A stretch of DNA of 64,000 nucleotides from an uncultured Planctomycetota bacterium (lineage in GTDB: Bacteria > Planctomycetota > Phycisphaerae > Sedimentisphaerales > UBA12454), in NCBI GenBank assembly GCA_903847315.1, contig CAINDG010000013.1, forward strand, positions 62,001 through 126,000, given 5' to 3'. This document shows positions 35,546 through 45,186 of the stretch, in pieces. The position numbers and the translations under genes are program-made. The notes under the pieces were generated by a model, which searched no databases, was not told where the DNA came from, and saw only the letters and a program-made list of their open reading frames with translations. Position 1 is the stretch's first letter, and every line of letters starts with the position of its first letter.

Positions 35546-36799
35546 CTACTGGCCTTTTTTTAGTAGCATGACCGGAATTGTCTTTGCGAGGATATAAAGA
35601 TTTAAAAACAAAGAACGTCTCTGGATGTATAAATAGTCGTATTTGATTTTGTGTTGGGGGTGTAAATCATAAGCATTTCTTACCTGTGCCAACCCTGTAA
35701 GTCCGGGTCTGACAGACAATCTTATTTCCATCAACGCTTTATGGCGTTTTACAAAATATGAGCGTTCAGGCCTTGGCCCGACCAGACTCATCTGACCAAG
35801 CAGGACGTTTATTAATTGCGGAAATTCATCAAGGCGTGTCCCCCTTAAGAACCGACCAATTTTTGTAACTCGCGGGTCATTTTCTGCGGCCAAAACGGGT
35901 CCGAGTTCTTTTTCGGCATCATTTATCATAGTTCTGAATTTGTACAATGTAAAAATCCTGCCGTCTTTACCAACTCGTTCTTGTTTGTATAGAACAGGTC
36001 TGCCGGAAGTAAGTCTAATCAATATGACAACAAGGATAGTTACGGGAAGAGAAAGGGCTAAAATGGCTATACTGCCCACAACGTCCAGGATTCTCATCGC
36101 AACTTCCTCAGCATCCCGTTTTCTGCTAATAAAAGTAAGTAATGAATGACTTAAATTATTTCCATTAATCCTTTCAGGCAGCAGTTTCACATAGCAGGCA
36201 GGACTGAAAATAATATCTATTTTAAACTTTTGAGCAAGATAGGTTATAAATCCCATACCTCTCTCTTCAGGGATATCGCAGACAATAATCTCGTCTATAT
36301 CCGTAATCTCGGCCATGTTTTCAATATCATCCGTCCCAATTCTTTTTATATCCGCTTTTCCTATGGTAATATCTTCGATGTCTCCTTCACCAATGACCAA
36401 AATTCTCTTTTTTATTCTTCCGCAGAGTCTGAGAACAAGCTGATTAAACTTAAAAATCAGGAAAATATTGACAAGAAAGGAAATAATAAAAACGGTTGTC
36501 GGAAAAGATCCCCATTTGATTCTGAAGACATAAACGAAAGTTACGCTCAATAATGTTCCAAGGAATAATCCTGAAAAAATTCTTTTGAACAGTTCCCACG
36601 ACGACCTGAATCTGCTCTTATAAACTCCGAATAAAGCCAAAGTAGCCATATATATCAGCGTCAAAAACACAAAGCTGCTTTTATATGGCAGAAAATTGCT
36701 TTCAGGAAATGACAAACCGTACCTAATCCCAAAAGATACAAGAGTACCAAAATTGATCAGGATACAGTCTAAAAATATAAGGAAAATCAATACAAACAA
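35546..36799 (-). CDS. Undecaprenyl-phosphate sugar-1-phosphate transferase (initiating, WcaJ/WbaP type)
   Basis: 417 residues. Four N-terminal spans, a soluble middle part, one re-entrant or spanning helix (SIAILALSLPVTILVVILI, about residue 240) and the catalytic cytosolic domain. That domain shows KFRTM, DEFPQLINVLLGQMSLVGPRPE and RPGLTGLAQV, diagnostic for polyprenyl-P hexose-1-P transferases. It starts repeat-unit synthesis on undecaprenyl phosphate. The start appears to be TTG 36799, since no in-frame ATG lies nearby. It ends convergently with the GT39-like gene. Confidence 0.93.
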   Translation of the reverse strand: MFVLIFLIFLDCILINFGTLVSFGIRYGLSFPESNFLPYKSSFVFLTLIYMATLALFGVYKSRFRSSWELFKRIFSGLFLGTLLSVTFVYVFRIKWGSFPTTVFIISFLVNIFLIFKFNQLVLRLCGRIKKRILVIGEGDIEDITIGKADIKRIGTDDIENMAEITDIDEIIVCDIPEERGMGFITYLAQKFKIDIIFSPACYVKLLPERINGNNLSHSLLTFISRKRDAEEVAMRILDVVGSIAILALSLPVTILVVILIRLTSGRPVLYKQERVGKDGRIFTLYKFRTMINDAEKELGPVLAAENDPRVTKIGRFLRGTRLDEFPQLINVLLGQMSLVGPRPERSYFVKRHKALMEIRLSVRPGLTGLAQVRNAYDLHPQHKIKYDYLYIQRRSLFLNLYILAKTIPVMLLKKGQ

Positions 36800-36833
36800 T
36801 GCTTATCTCTTCTAATTTCAAATGGTAAATATC

Positions 36834-37811
36834 TTATTTAGATACCTGACGCGCTTCTCTGACTTGTTTTTCTATCCAACCATACGTTTTCTCCAAGCCT
36901 TCTCGCAAAGGATGTATTGGCCTCCATGCGATCTTTTCATAGATAAGTCTGTTATCAGAGTTTCTTCCTCTTACGCCCAATGGGCCTTTAATATGTTTTA
37001 TTCTAAGTTTCTTGCCTGCGATATCCATAATCATTTTGGCAAGTTGATTTATCGACACCATTTCTTCTGAGCCTATATTAACAGGCCCCAGAAAATCTGA
37101 ATCCATTAATCTGCGAACCCCATCCAGGCACTCATCTATATAAAGAAATGAGCGTGTCTGTTTACCATCACCCCACATTTGGATTTCTCTCCCATTTTCT
37201 GTTTCAGCTACCTTTCTGCAAAATGCGGCAGGAGCTTTTTCTTTCCCATTGTTCCATGATCCCTCGGGACCAAATATGTTGTGAAGCCTTGCAATACGCA
37301 CCTGTAGGCCATGATTTCTGTAATAAGAAAGATACATTCGCTCGCTGAAGAGCTTTTCCCAGCCATATTCACTGTCCGGCTGGGCCGGATAAGCTGAATC
37401 CTCCGAACACTTGGGGTTATCCGGGTCTATTTGGTTATACTCTGGGTAAATACAGGCTGAAGATGAATAAAACACCTTCTTGACACCCATTGCTCTGCAG
37501 ATATCAACCATATTTAGATTTATCATCGCCGAGTTGTGCATCACTTCAGAGTCATGCTCGCCGGTAAAAATATAACCTGCTCCCCCCATATCTGCAGCTA
37601 ACTGATACACTTCATCAAATGGCCTATCAGTTACATTTCTACACACAATAGGGTCACGCAAATCACCGATAACAAACTCATCTGCGACTGTTTTGCTAAA
37701 TTCCGGGTATTTCAGATCCACCCCGCGAACCGAGAACCCTTCATATTTGAGTCTTTTAACAAGGTGGCTGCCAATAAAGCCGCCTGCGCCGCATACTAAC
37801 GCCTGTTTCAT
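36834..37811 (-). CDS. GDP-mannose 3,5-epimerase-like SDR enzyme
   Basis: About 325 residues. NAD motif GAGGFIGSHLVKRL, then QLAADMGGAGYIF, SSSACIYPEY and YGWEKLFSER (catalytic YxxxK). RLHNIFGPEGSW continues the pattern. ADMGGxGYI plus SSACIYPE are hallmarks of GDP-D-mannose 3,5-epimerases, which make GDP-L-galactose or GDP-L-gulose. The start is ATG 37811 with GGAGAA upstream; the in-frame TTG 37826 would use that SD as coding sequence. It supplies an NDP-sugar to the adjacent glycosyltransferases. Confidence 0.85.
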   Translation of the reverse strand: MKQALVCGAGGFIGSHLVKRLKYEGFSVRGVDLKYPEFSKTVADEFVIGDLRDPIVCRNVTDRPFDEVYQLAADMGGAGYIFTGEHDSEVMHNSAMINLNMVDICRAMGVKKVFYSSSACIYPEYNQIDPDNPKCSEDSAYPAQPDSEYGWEKLFSERMYLSYYRNHGLQVRIARLHNIFGPEGSWNNGKEKAPAAFCRKVAETENGREIQMWGDGKQTRSFLYIDECLDGVRRLMDSDFLGPVNIGSEEMVSINQLAKMIMDIAGKKLRIKHIKGPLGVRGRNSDNRLIYEKIAWRPIHPLREGLEKTYGWIEKQVREARQVSK

Positions 37812-37841
37812 TCCGAATTTCTCCAAAAAATTGCATTTTAT

Positions 37842-39209
37842 CTATACGATTTGCTCAATCAAATCAAAATATTTTTTCGAAATTTTGTCAAGATTGTATT
37901 TTTCTTGAATGGCCATTAACGCATTTGTGCCCATCTGCTTTAGCTGAGCATCAGCATTGGAAAGCTGCAAGATACTATCTGCCAACACTTTTTTTTCACC
38001 AGGTTTGACCACAATACCACAACCTTCCTCTTTTATAATTCTGGCAATCTCTGATTTAGGAGACATTACCGCTACCAGGGGTACTCCGGCAGCCATTAGA
38101 CCAAATGCCTTTGAGGGAACCGACAAGCCTTCCTGACCTTCCAGTAAAGAAACAATACCAATTTCTGCCAAGTTCATTAAATAACCCAGGTCTTGCCTGT
38201 CAACATAGGTATGAAACTGACAATTTTGTAAATTATGCTTGGCCGCATATTCCACAGTAGCCTGTTTTTTATGCCCTTCACCTACAAATAAAAAGCATAT
38301 GTCCTTATTATCTTTCAAGATTTCAGCAGCACTAATAATCGTTTCCATATCGTGGAAGCGTCCCATATTGCCAAAATAGCCAACAACAAACTTATCCTCA
38401 AGCCCCCATTTTTTTCTTAAGGGATTTTCTCGCTCCCAAGCAGACCTGATGAGTTTGTCATCGCTCCAGATACTAATACAATGCAGTTTTCCATTTGGGG
38501 TTAGATTATGATTTTTCATTTTTTTCATTATAACTTCTTCCATACACCGTCCGATGACAACGATAGCAGATGCATGCTTGAAGACAAAAGTGTTAAACTG
38601 TTCCCAGAGACGGGATAATAGCCCGTTTTCCTTTAGAACACCCAGCCTGACAGCGGTATCCGGATAAACATCAAATACTAAATAAATATAGGGTCCGCTG
38701 ATTTTCAATAACTTCAGTATGCCGCAGATAACGGCGAGAAAAGGCGGATTTGTTAAAACCAGTATCGGTTTTTTGTGATGATGGAAAAGTAGATAAAAGA
38801 ATGTTGATATTGCGAAAGTTATTTGATTTATTACTCTTCCTATTAGATGCAGTTTGGGAAATCTTGTCCCCCAGACACGTCTTATGCGAATCCCTTTATG
38901 CTCGATGCATTTTGCTGCTTTTTTATCTCTGTTTATAACTGTCATCGGGCCGCACACTACTTCTACGTCAACACCAAGCCCCACCAACTCCTCGCATAAT
39001 TCAGTTAATGTTTGTCCGGTCGAAACCAACTCAGGATAAAATAACTGGCATAAAACAAGAAGTTCTGTTTTAACGTCTGTTTGCTTGTTTTCGGACGACA
39101 ATAGGTGTGATTCCCTATAGAAATTATTCTGTTCCAATATACATTTTGCGATTTTACTCTGGTACATAGCAAGAATCTCAGGTGTGCCTTCAGTGGAACC
39201 GAGAATCAC
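37842..39209 (-). CDS. Family 4 glycosyltransferase (WcaI/WbuB-like)
   Basis: 455 residues, of which the first ~50 are not conserved-looking; the core starts KTELLVLCQLFYPELVSTG. LVLTNPPFLAVI and FDVYPDTAVRLG (acceptor half), GRFHDMETII and EGLSVPSKAFGLMAAGVP (donor half) are typical of WbuB/WcaI fucosyl- or aminosugar-transferases. A central hydrophobic stretch (FAISTFFYLLF) may dock to the membrane. It overlaps the next upstream gene by 4 bp, so the two are coupled. The long N-terminus may mean the true start lies further in. Confidence 0.85.
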   Translation of the reverse strand: MILGSTEGTPEILAMYQSKIAKCILEQNNFYRESHLLSSENKQTDVKTELLVLCQLFYPELVSTGQTLTELCEELVGLGVDVEVVCGPMTVINRDKKAAKCIEHKGIRIRRVWGTRFPKLHLIGRVINQITFAISTFFYLLFHHHKKPILVLTNPPFLAVICGILKLLKISGPYIYLVFDVYPDTAVRLGVLKENGLLSRLWEQFNTFVFKHASAIVVIGRCMEEVIMKKMKNHNLTPNGKLHCISIWSDDKLIRSAWERENPLRKKWGLEDKFVVGYFGNMGRFHDMETIISAAEILKDNKDICFLFVGEGHKKQATVEYAAKHNLQNCQFHTYVDRQDLGYLMNLAEIGIVSLLEGQEGLSVPSKAFGLMAAGVPLVAVMSPKSEIARIIKEEGCGIVVKPGEKKVLADSILQLSNADAQLKQMGTNALMAIQEKYNLDKISKKYFDLIEQIV

Positions 39210-40288
39210 ACTTTGGTAAGAGATTCAAGTAACCAGGCATAGTTCTTTTCCCAGTTTCTCCCAGCAAATAAATCAAGATAGGTTTGTCTTGCATTTGCTG
39301 ATAAACTATCGAAATTATTCATCACGGACTTCATCGCGCCGATGAGTTCATCTACGGAAAAACAGTCTCCGACCAGCCAACCGTTTGAACCGTGTTTGAT
39401 AACCTGTGTAAAACCTGGGGAAGACCGAGCAATTACCGGTGTCCCATTCATAAAAGCAACCGGTACCACACCGCTCTGGGTTACCATTGGATGAAGGCAA
39501 AGAACGGCAAAACTTTGGGCCATCGCCTGTGATATTTCCTCATCTGAAATCTTACTATGATTGGTAATCCGCACTTTCGCTTTGGCAGTTGGTGTTAGCC
39601 GCCTCACGTACTCGTCAATATTCGAGGCGGTGACTACCTGAAACTGGAAGTCTTCTCCTCGCTCTGCTACGTAATTGGCAACATTGACCAAAACATCCAG
39701 CCGCTTAGAAAAATTGAACCGGCCAACCATCGAAAAATACTTCCGTTTCAGCTCTATTTTGTAAGGACGGTCCGGAATAAGAAGAGGAGTATGATGAATT
39801 CGGCCGTGATATGTTGAGAAATATTTCCGGAAAAGCTCCACGGCCACTGGTGACGGTAAAAGGACATCGGTACAATTGGCTACAGTCAGTTTCTGGCTTA
39901 ACTCAACCATTTCGAACAAGAACTTGCCCTTCCATCCGTAAACTGCTTTATCTGGTTTGGCTGGCTCATGAAGATAAATAGCTCTGATTCCTTCGGGGCA
40001 AAAATATTTAGCCAATCTTACTATCGCAAAATTAACAGGATGAGCATTGTAAAAACACAAGAAAGCCGGTAGCTCCTTCTTAAATAACCGATAAAAGAAA
40101 AACCACTGCCATAGAAAAAACTTTGCTGAATCTACCATCATAGTCAGAATGTTCGACGAACTGGTCATGTAATAAGCTTCGCCGGAGGCACCCTCGTGCA
40201 TCCATCTATAGTTTCTCGAGAGTAGGTACTTCACCGTAAACCCATGTTCCTGAAGTTTGTCTCCCAGCAAAACAAATTCCTTATGCAA
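39206..40288 (-). CDS. GT-B glycosyltransferase lacking the EX7E glutamates; start unclear
   Basis: The C-terminal donor half has the family 4 outline (YFSMVGRFNFSKRLDVLV, then GTPVIARSSPGF). At the EX7E position it reads TQSGVVPVA, so both glutamates are missing. The first start codon is TTG 40288, but the frame is open back to 40369, and the added codons read sensibly (KRTAYVISAKFAAG), giving the first beta-strand of a GT-B fold. No ATG, GTG or TTG exists in that stretch; ATA 40351, which overlaps the stop of the upstream gene, is the only coupled candidate. It may be an atypical GT or partly decayed. Confidence 0.65.
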   Translation of the reverse strand: MHKEFVLLGDKLQEHGFTVKYLLSRNYRWMHEGASGEAYYMTSSSNILTMMVDSAKFFLWQWFFFYRLFKKELPAFLCFYNAHPVNFAIVRLAKYFCPEGIRAIYLHEPAKPDKAVYGWKGKFLFEMVELSQKLTVANCTDVLLPSPVAVELFRKYFSTYHGRIHHTPLLIPDRPYKIELKRKYFSMVGRFNFSKRLDVLVNVANYVAERGEDFQFQVVTASNIDEYVRRLTPTAKAKVRITNHSKISDEEISQAMAQSFAVLCLHPMVTQSGVVPVAFMNGTPVIARSSPGFTQVIKHGSNGWLVGDCFSVDELIGAMKSVMNNFDSLSANARQTYLDLFAGRNWEKNYAWLLESLTKV

Positions 40289-40347
40289 TCCAGCCGCAAA
40301 TTTAGCACTTATTACATAGGCCGTCCTCTTTTTAGAGTGTCTATTTT

Positions 40348-41235
40348 CTATATTGTCACCACCGTTTTAAACAAGTTTACAAAATAAGCAAAAGTGCATT
40401 TGTAAATTTTAGAAGATTTCGCATAAAGCCATATTTGCCATTTTTTGCATTTACGATACTCTCGGAAGTAGTATGACATACTATCTACAGTAAGCTTAAT
40501 TTTGTCAATTTGAACAGATGTATTTGACGTCGATGAACAATGATGATCATGCAATACACTCGCCGACGGCAGGTAGTAAAAGTATAGTTTTTTGTCAAGC
40601 AATCTCTCGGCAAGAATATCTTCTTCACCATACAAAAACGTATTTTCGTCGAAACCGCCAATATCCACGAACGGCTTTGCTTTCAGCAATACACAGGCCC
40701 CTATAGTTCTATAAACCTTCTTTGGCATTGTAATGCATTTCAAAACTTCTTGCCGAAAAGTTCGTAAAACAAGCCATAATAACGGACACATATATTGCAG
40801 TGTCAGAAGCCAAATTTTTGGCCGACAATAGGGGCCTTGCACAAATCCGTTTGGCAACACAACTTTTGGACCTAAGGCACCAAGATTCTCTTGTGTTTCT
40901 GCAAAATCTATGAGTTGTTCCACTGTTGTAGGGTCGGTCAGGCATATATCGCTATTGAGAACAAGGAAATAATCAACCGGCCCTCTTTCATATCGCCACT
41001 TGATCGCAAAATTGTTGCCTTGCGCATATCCCAGGTTTTTCCCTGTATTCAAAACACAAACTCTGTCGCTCCCTCTGAATGTCCTGTCGATAATCCTATG
41101 TGATTCATTTGATGAGCCATTGTCAGCAATCACTACATCAAGATTCCTATAGGTCTGATTAAGAACTGATAAAACAGCCCGCAACGTGGCTGTATACTCC
41201 ATATAGTTCAAGACAATAACTGAGACTGATTTCAA
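40348..41235 (-). CDS. Family 2 glycosyltransferase (rhamnosyltransferase-like)
   Basis: 295 residues. SVIVLNYMEYTATLRAV at the N-terminus, VIADNGSSNES, GKNLGYAQGNN, VLNSDICL (DxD-equivalent) and a late GGFDENTFLYGEEDIL define the WcaA/RfbN-like branch of GT2 that adds rhamnose or related sugars. A basic C-terminal helix follows. It has no membrane span. It lies 5 bp after the Wzy-like gene and runs into the frame of the atypical GT-B gene. Confidence 0.88.
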   Translation of the reverse strand: MKSVSVIVLNYMEYTATLRAVLSVLNQTYRNLDVVIADNGSSNESHRIIDRTFRGSDRVCVLNTGKNLGYAQGNNFAIKWRYERGPVDYFLVLNSDICLTDPTTVEQLIDFAETQENLGALGPKVVLPNGFVQGPYCRPKIWLLTLQYMCPLLWLVLRTFRQEVLKCITMPKKVYRTIGACVLLKAKPFVDIGGFDENTFLYGEEDILAERLLDKKLYFYYLPSASVLHDHHCSSTSNTSVQIDKIKLTVDSMSYYFREYRKCKKWQIWLYAKSSKIYKCTFAYFVNLFKTVVTI

Positions 41236-41240
41236 AAGCC

Positions 41241-42545
41241 TTAATACTTTCCTGTATTTCGGGTATCAAGTAGATTTCGAGACTCAAGAATCCATTTATC
41301 ATTCAGTTTCATTAACGCGAAAAAGACGAATGCTGCTTTATCCACAAAAAACCAATAATCAACTAGACCTCCCATTACGAGAACAAGCAACGGACCTATA
41401 TATGGCGAGCCAGTCTTCATGCCACTCCAAAGACCGCGAACGATAACTATCCATATCACAAAAGCCAAGAAACCATATTTGATGAAGCTCTGTAATAGTA
41501 CGCTATGCGTATGCGAAGGAAAGCCGGCCTCTACCAATCGGCTTTGAACCGCCCAATCACTGCCTACTGGCTCCCCCCTCAATTCCAAGAGTATACTTGT
41601 TCCTACATGCCAAGCGAGTAACCGCTCCAGCAAAGACTGAGGAGGTGACCAAAATGTAATATTAGTTCTCCATGCGTGTTCGTATTGCATGAGCACAGAC
41701 ATGTCCGCAATAGGGTCTGTCTGCACAATCTTTTCATTATCCTCGTTATTAAAACGGTTAAACAGTGGTATGCCCCGGTACATTCCCTGTGAAACAAGCA
41801 CGCCAACCACACATATTACTAACATATAAAAAACTAAAGCAAAAATGAGTCGATTTTTTTTACATCTAAGAACTATATCAATTAGGATAACTACTCCAGA
41901 TATGGTACATGCTGCCCGACTACCAGCAATTAAAAGACTTACCATTCCAACACTTCCCATCAGAAATCGCCATTTTCCTCTCGCTAAGGATATACCGCCG
42001 CACATAAGTACACCAGCCAGATATCCCGTAGATGTCACTTCCAATCCTGGTGCATTCATACGATCATAAATGTTACCAAACATATTCTCATTTCTTATTC
42101 CACAGGTATATAATATTAAATACGCCACGAATAAAAATGTCAAAGCTCGGAAGAGCATCTTTTCCAAACTGATGCGTGATAATGACAGACTAATAAATAA
42201 AAAGTACAAAGCACATAGTCTGACAATGAACACGATCTCACATTCCCAGTTTTCTACGTGACCACCCCAAACTTGACGCAAACAAACATATGCAATAGAA
42301 CTTATTGATATTCCTATGTACACGAAGAATGTATAATCGCTTTTATACAACTTGAATCCTCTACGAATCCACTGCACACCTGCAATCATTAGCGCACATA
42401 ACTCCAAAACGCCAAGATATGGAAAAATAGTTCCAAACGTTTTAGCAGTTTCGGGTGGTACAAGTTCAATCAGACTTACTGTTTTTTGCAATCTAAAAGG
42501 CAATAACATGTATAATAAGTAAAACAAATAAAGCAACATAGGCAT
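41241..42545 (-). CDS. Wzy/O-antigen-ligase-like polysaccharide polymerase
   Basis: 434 residues with about ten to eleven spans. A long external loop of ~100 residues lies before the last spans, containing FWSPPQSLLERLLAWH and GFPSHTHSVLLQSFIKYG. The pattern [PHT]H[ST]xxL near the last loop is characteristic of the Wzy_C/WaaL superfamily. It should polymerise repeat units on the outer face of the inner membrane. These proteins diverge strongly, so the assignment rests on topology, the H-T-H-S-x-x-L motif and its place between GTs and the Wzx/Wzz genes. Confidence 0.75.
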   Translation of the reverse strand: MPMLLYLFYLLYMLLPFRLQKTVSLIELVPPETAKTFGTIFPYLGVLELCALMIAGVQWIRRGFKLYKSDYTFFVYIGISISSIAYVCLRQVWGGHVENWECEIVFIVRLCALYFLFISLSLSRISLEKMLFRALTFLFVAYLILYTCGIRNENMFGNIYDRMNAPGLEVTSTGYLAGVLMCGGISLARGKWRFLMGSVGMVSLLIAGSRAACTISGVVILIDIVLRCKKNRLIFALVFYMLVICVVGVLVSQGMYRGIPLFNRFNNEDNEKIVQTDPIADMSVLMQYEHAWRTNITFWSPPQSLLERLLAWHVGTSILLELRGEPVGSDWAVQSRLVEAGFPSHTHSVLLQSFIKYGFLAFVIWIVIVRGLWSGMKTGSPYIGPLLVLVMGGLVDYWFFVDKAAFVFFALMKLNDKWILESRNLLDTRNTGKY

Positions 42546-42562
42546 ATTATGCTACCACCTCG

Positions 42563-43597
42563 TCAGTCATCTTTTGTTATTTCTGCGATCAATTCATCTC
42601 CCAGTAACGGCATCAGTGACAACAGATAACTTTCACATATCTGAAAAACCATTCCACACAACATTGTCATTCTCCCAACCTTTTTAGGAAAACAGCCAAA
42701 ACAATGTATATGCGTACTGTCAACCCATGTCCATCTCGCATGCCGTGCGGAAGTGAACAGTCTTAGAATACGACCCCCGGAGCATTCAACAACGGCTTTC
42801 AAGGAGGAAGGAGAAAACAAATACAAATGACGTGGACAGTCAATGTCACGAAAAGACGCTCGAAATAATCGATGACCAATCCCGGAGAGGTTGGGTGTAA
42901 CAATAACTATCCGCCCGCCTGGACGTAACAGCTTAACACATTGTTTCATGAAATCGATTGGTTTTTCAACATGCTCAATTACGTGAATGCCAGTGATTGC
43001 ATCAAACGTATTACGCTCAAATGTATGGGCATCCCAAGTCCCTTCGAACACATTCAATCCAAGTCTATTTCGAGCACATTCACACGCTTTTGTGTCCGGC
43101 TCAAGCCCTGTTACGTCCCATCCTATGTGCCTCATCAGAGCAAGGAACTGTCCAGAGCCACATCCGATGTCCAAGAGTTTACCGTTTCCGGAACCAAGCC
43201 AGCACGTTCTGCCGCGTATGATTTCATGGGCAATACGTGATTTACCAAGAATGCGAATCATAGCCGGATTTACGGAAGAATGCGTAACAGACAGTCCAAC
43301 ATCATTGAAAAAAAGGGCCAACTGAATACGTTGGCCTAAAGGCATATTTTTGTTTGTATTACCCGAAACAAGCTTAAAAGCCCAGTCCTCAGTATTCAGG
43401 CGATGTGTATAATACTCGTTATAGAAATTAGATCGCTGACTACCATCCGATGAGGAAAGTCTCCAAGCAATACCACATTGCCGACATATCGCAATGTCCC
43501 ATTTTCCCTTAACACCACAAAATACATCTATCAAGTTTCTATATAGTATCTCTCCTTTTTTTCTACAAAACATGCAAGTTAACATATTTGAGTCCAT
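42563..43597 (-). CDS. SAM-dependent methyltransferase with N-terminal zinc-ribbon-like segment
   Basis: 344 residues. The N-terminus has CMFCRKKG and later ICRQCGIAW, two CxxC pairs like a zinc ribbon. The methyltransferase core runs from about residue 140: LLDIGCGSGQFLAL (motif I), GLEPD, GIHVIEHVEKP and GGRIVIVTPN. This CxxC plus Methyltransf_23 layout is common in glycan-locus and natural-product sugar methyltransferases. It probably O- or C-methylates a sugar of this polysaccharide. The ribosome binding site is AGAGGC. It is 18 bp upstream of the Wzy-like gene. Confidence 0.85.
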   Translation of the reverse strand: MDSNMLTCMFCRKKGEILYRNLIDVFCGVKGKWDIAICRQCGIAWRLSSSDGSQRSNFYNEYYTHRLNTEDWAFKLVSGNTNKNMPLGQRIQLALFFNDVGLSVTHSSVNPAMIRILGKSRIAHEIIRGRTCWLGSGNGKLLDIGCGSGQFLALMRHIGWDVTGLEPDTKACECARNRLGLNVFEGTWDAHTFERNTFDAITGIHVIEHVEKPIDFMKQCVKLLRPGGRIVIVTPNLSGIGHRLFRASFRDIDCPRHLYLFSPSSLKAVVECSGGRILRLFTSARHARWTWVDSTHIHCFGCFPKKVGRMTMLCGMVFQICESYLLSLMPLLGDELIAEITKDD

Positions 43598-43741
43598 CTT
43601 GCCTCTTTAGTTTGAAATCACAATATATCCGAGAGAAATGTTGCAAGACCGTTGTCTCAACGCAGTTCTGAATTAAAACAGGTCGGACAAGGCACCTGTC
43701 ATTACATCAATTGCAAAAACGACAATTGCATCTGCCACTGC

Positions 43742-45067
43742 TTAACCAGACAGACACACCCTTTGCGAAAGAGTCCTATTCTGCCAGTTCAGATACAGAG
43801 TGGAGACTGTTATTGCTGTCAGAACTCCCCAGCAAACTTTCTCTACAGATATACTATGACATATGAGAACTATAAACACCACGACAAGTACGTTTACACC
43901 CGAAAGAATAACATGAGAGATTGTAGAATACCAAACCATGCCCACTCCCCAAAAAGTATAATAAGCAGGAACACCCAGAAGGCTCAAGAAAGTACCTAGC
44001 AACATAATCCGAAAAGCCCCCGGCAGAGTCTCCGTAAATTTCCCTCCAAGCCATATTCTAAGAAGTAACGGTGCAAATATGGCCAATACCCCATAAATCG
44101 GAATTCCAAATATTAAAATAAGTTTCATTGCTCGACTGTTTAATTGCGATATTCTATTTTTTGCCTGAATAGTCATATTAGCGCCGATATTACTGATTTC
44201 CGGCATTAAAGCTCGCAGGGCTGTTTCAAATAAGCCTCTGACCTGCATGCTTCCAGTAAAAGCAATCTCATAGATTGGAACGGAAGAAACCCCTGTATAT
44301 CGCGAAAGCATTAATTTGTTGAAAGGACTCAACAGCATACTTATGAGCGAACTGCCGAAAACGGCTCCGCCAAAATGCAAAAGGCGTTGTCCGCATTGAG
44401 CATTCAGATTAGATATATGCAAAATACGAATAGAAATCATTTTTCTAACACAAATTATGCTTACTACCTGAATGAATAAGTACGAAACGGCACTCGAAAC
44501 AATCATGCTTTCAATGCCTCTGCCTGAATACAATAAGACAGTAGCAACTGCAACTGCTATTACTTTACTGGCGGTTTGGATGTAGTTCGCCAAATCCATT
44601 CGGCCAAGACCGGAAAGCATGGCATTAAATACATTGACTATGAAAATATAAATACTCAAGATTCCAATATATGGCAATAACCATGCTGCCAGTTTTGCAT
44701 TTTCAGAACTCAACTTAAACAGGGCTATAATTTGCAGTTTGAATATCAGTACTGTTGCCAGCACAATAATACCGCTTAAACATAGCATTGCTAGTGCCGT
44801 TGTAATATAACACTGAATCCCCTCCACGTTTTTTCGGCCATATTCCTCTGCTACCAACTTCGTTATCGCAGGATTTATGCCAAGATCACCTAATTGAGCA
44901 AAGGTTAAGACAACCGCCAGAATAAGCCAGACACCATATTTTTCGTAGCCGAGAAAATGCAGATAAATCGGGTAACCTGCCGCCATAACGGCAATATTTA
45001 CCACGGTTGTTACCATTCCCGAAGCCATATTAATGCGAAGCTGTGAGGATAATAATTTTTTAATCAT
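43742..45067 (-). CDS. Wzx-type polysaccharide repeat-unit flippase
   Basis: 441 residues, about 12-14 spans in the even spacing of the MOP/PST family. The N-terminus shows MASGMVTTVVNIAVMAAGYPIYL and YEKYGVWLIL followed by LGDLGINPAITKLVAEEYGRK, a strong match to oligosaccharide flippases (RfbX/Wzx). It flips undecaprenyl-PP-linked repeat units outward. A 144-bp gene-free gap separates it from the methyltransferase gene. Its neighbour upstream is the Wzz-type gene. Confidence 0.9.
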   Translation of the reverse strand: MIKKLLSSQLRINMASGMVTTVVNIAVMAAGYPIYLHFLGYEKYGVWLILAVVLTFAQLGDLGINPAITKLVAEEYGRKNVEGIQCYITTALAMLCLSGIIVLATVLIFKLQIIALFKLSSENAKLAAWLLPYIGILSIYIFIVNVFNAMLSGLGRMDLANYIQTASKVIAVAVATVLLYSGRGIESMIVSSAVSYLFIQVVSIICVRKMISIRILHISNLNAQCGQRLLHFGGAVFGSSLISMLLSPFNKLMLSRYTGVSSVPIYEIAFTGSMQVRGLFETALRALMPEISNIGANMTIQAKNRISQLNSRAMKLILIFGIPIYGVLAIFAPLLLRIWLGGKFTETLPGAFRIMLLGTFLSLLGVPAYYTFWGVGMVWYSTISHVILSGVNVLVVVFIVLICHSISVEKVCWGVLTAITVSTLYLNWQNRTLSQRVCLSG

Positions 45068-45186
45068 AAATCAGTCAATTGCTGTCTATACTCCGTCCCC
45101 GTCGGTTGCAATTCATCGGCTATTCTCTCTGTATCTTCGCTTATGAGCCAGGGATCTCCTTTTTACGAAATCCGTGTACTGTTTTT

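Noticed and set aside
43598..43999. 115-codon plus-strand frame at the 3' end of wzx and in the gap after it
   Set aside because: Mostly antisense to the flippase gene and Cys/His-rich; the non-overlapping part has no SD. The 144-bp gap itself shows nothing definite.
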